A stretch of 64,000 bases of DNA from Clostridium thermosuccinogenes (GTDB lineage Bacteria > Bacillota > Clostridia > Acetivibrionales > DSM-5807), in the NCBI RefSeq assembly GCF_002896855.1, contig NZ_CP021850.1, forward strand, positions 831,665 through 895,664. Direction: 5' to 3'. Under the pieces are notes generated by a model that saw nothing but the letters and a program-made list of their open reading frames with translations, made no database searches and had not been told where the DNA came from. Positions 63,976 to 64,000 of the stretch are shown here, in pieces. Position 1 is the first letter of the stretch. The number at the start of each line of letters is the position of its first letter. The translations under genes were made by a program, and so were the position numbers.

Positions 63976-64000
63976 TCAATCCGATAAAAGATGAATTGCA

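Overview
The window looks like a chromosomal segment of an anaerobic, spore-forming Firmicute of the Clostridia, most like the plant-fibre-degrading cluster III group (Acetivibrio/Ruminiclostridium-like). The basis is strong AGGAGG-type ribosome binding sites, many GTG/TTG starts, moderate-to-low GC, intrinsic terminators, several glycoside hydrolases (GH78-, GH2- and GH172-like), a SpoVB/MurJ-like flippase, QueG, topoisomerase III and a Cbi/Nik-type ECF metal transporter. The assignment is inferred from gene content only.

Layout. 1-7.1 kb: the 3' end of a SIMPL-domain gene, two lipoproteins, a GH78-like rhamnosidase-family protein, and an acyl-CoA synthetase on the minus strand. 7.4-25.7 kb: a mobile-element island bracketed by two directly repeated copies of one DEAD-box helicase gene (left a broken fragment, right intact). 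It holds remnants or copies of IS4, IS110, IS3 (two), IS21 (two types), IS256, ISL3, IS66 and IS1182 families, several nested with readable target duplications. A few orphan genes survive: a 58-aa membrane protein, a secreted protein and a possible 21-aa peptide. 25.7-33 kb: the intact helicase, then a two-component system followed by a three-gene ABC-2 transporter laid out like the B. subtilis LnrJK-LnrLMN lipopeptide/polyene resistance locus. 33-46 kb: a second acyl-CoA synthetase, flippase, lipoprotein, SDR and Gfo/Idh/MocA oxidoreductases, QueG, an SPFH plus zinc-ribbon gene pair like YdjI/YdjG, topB and a 3-methyladenine glycosylase. 46-50 kb: a CbiMN-Q-O cobalt/nickel uptake operon with a promoter framed by a perfect inverted repeat, then an aldose-1-epimerase-like gene. 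50.7-52.6 kb: a full-length IS110-family element, with a conserved non-coding end of about 400 nt that probably encodes a bridge RNA, inserted just in front of a GH2 beta-mannosidase. 55-64 kb: type II pantothenate kinase behind a truncated OPT-transporter ORF, a MenA-like prenyltransferase, a 54-nt tandem-repeat array, a PH-domain protein, a zinc-ribbon protein, a LarA-like protein, a GH172-like gene divergent from an AraC regulator, and a protein resembling only the nucleotide-binding domain of a P-type ATPase.

How it fits together. Outside the island this is a sugar-scavenging, envelope-stress and metal-uptake gene neighbourhood. Inside it, repeated insertion at terminators and within other IS elements has left a layered record. 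Its most informative parts are the two related IS110 ends (candidate bridge RNA) and an IS1182 insertion that duplicated an entire terminator palindrome, whose uninterrupted form is preserved beside the helicase fragment. No CRISPR array, rRNA or tRNA gene was recognised.
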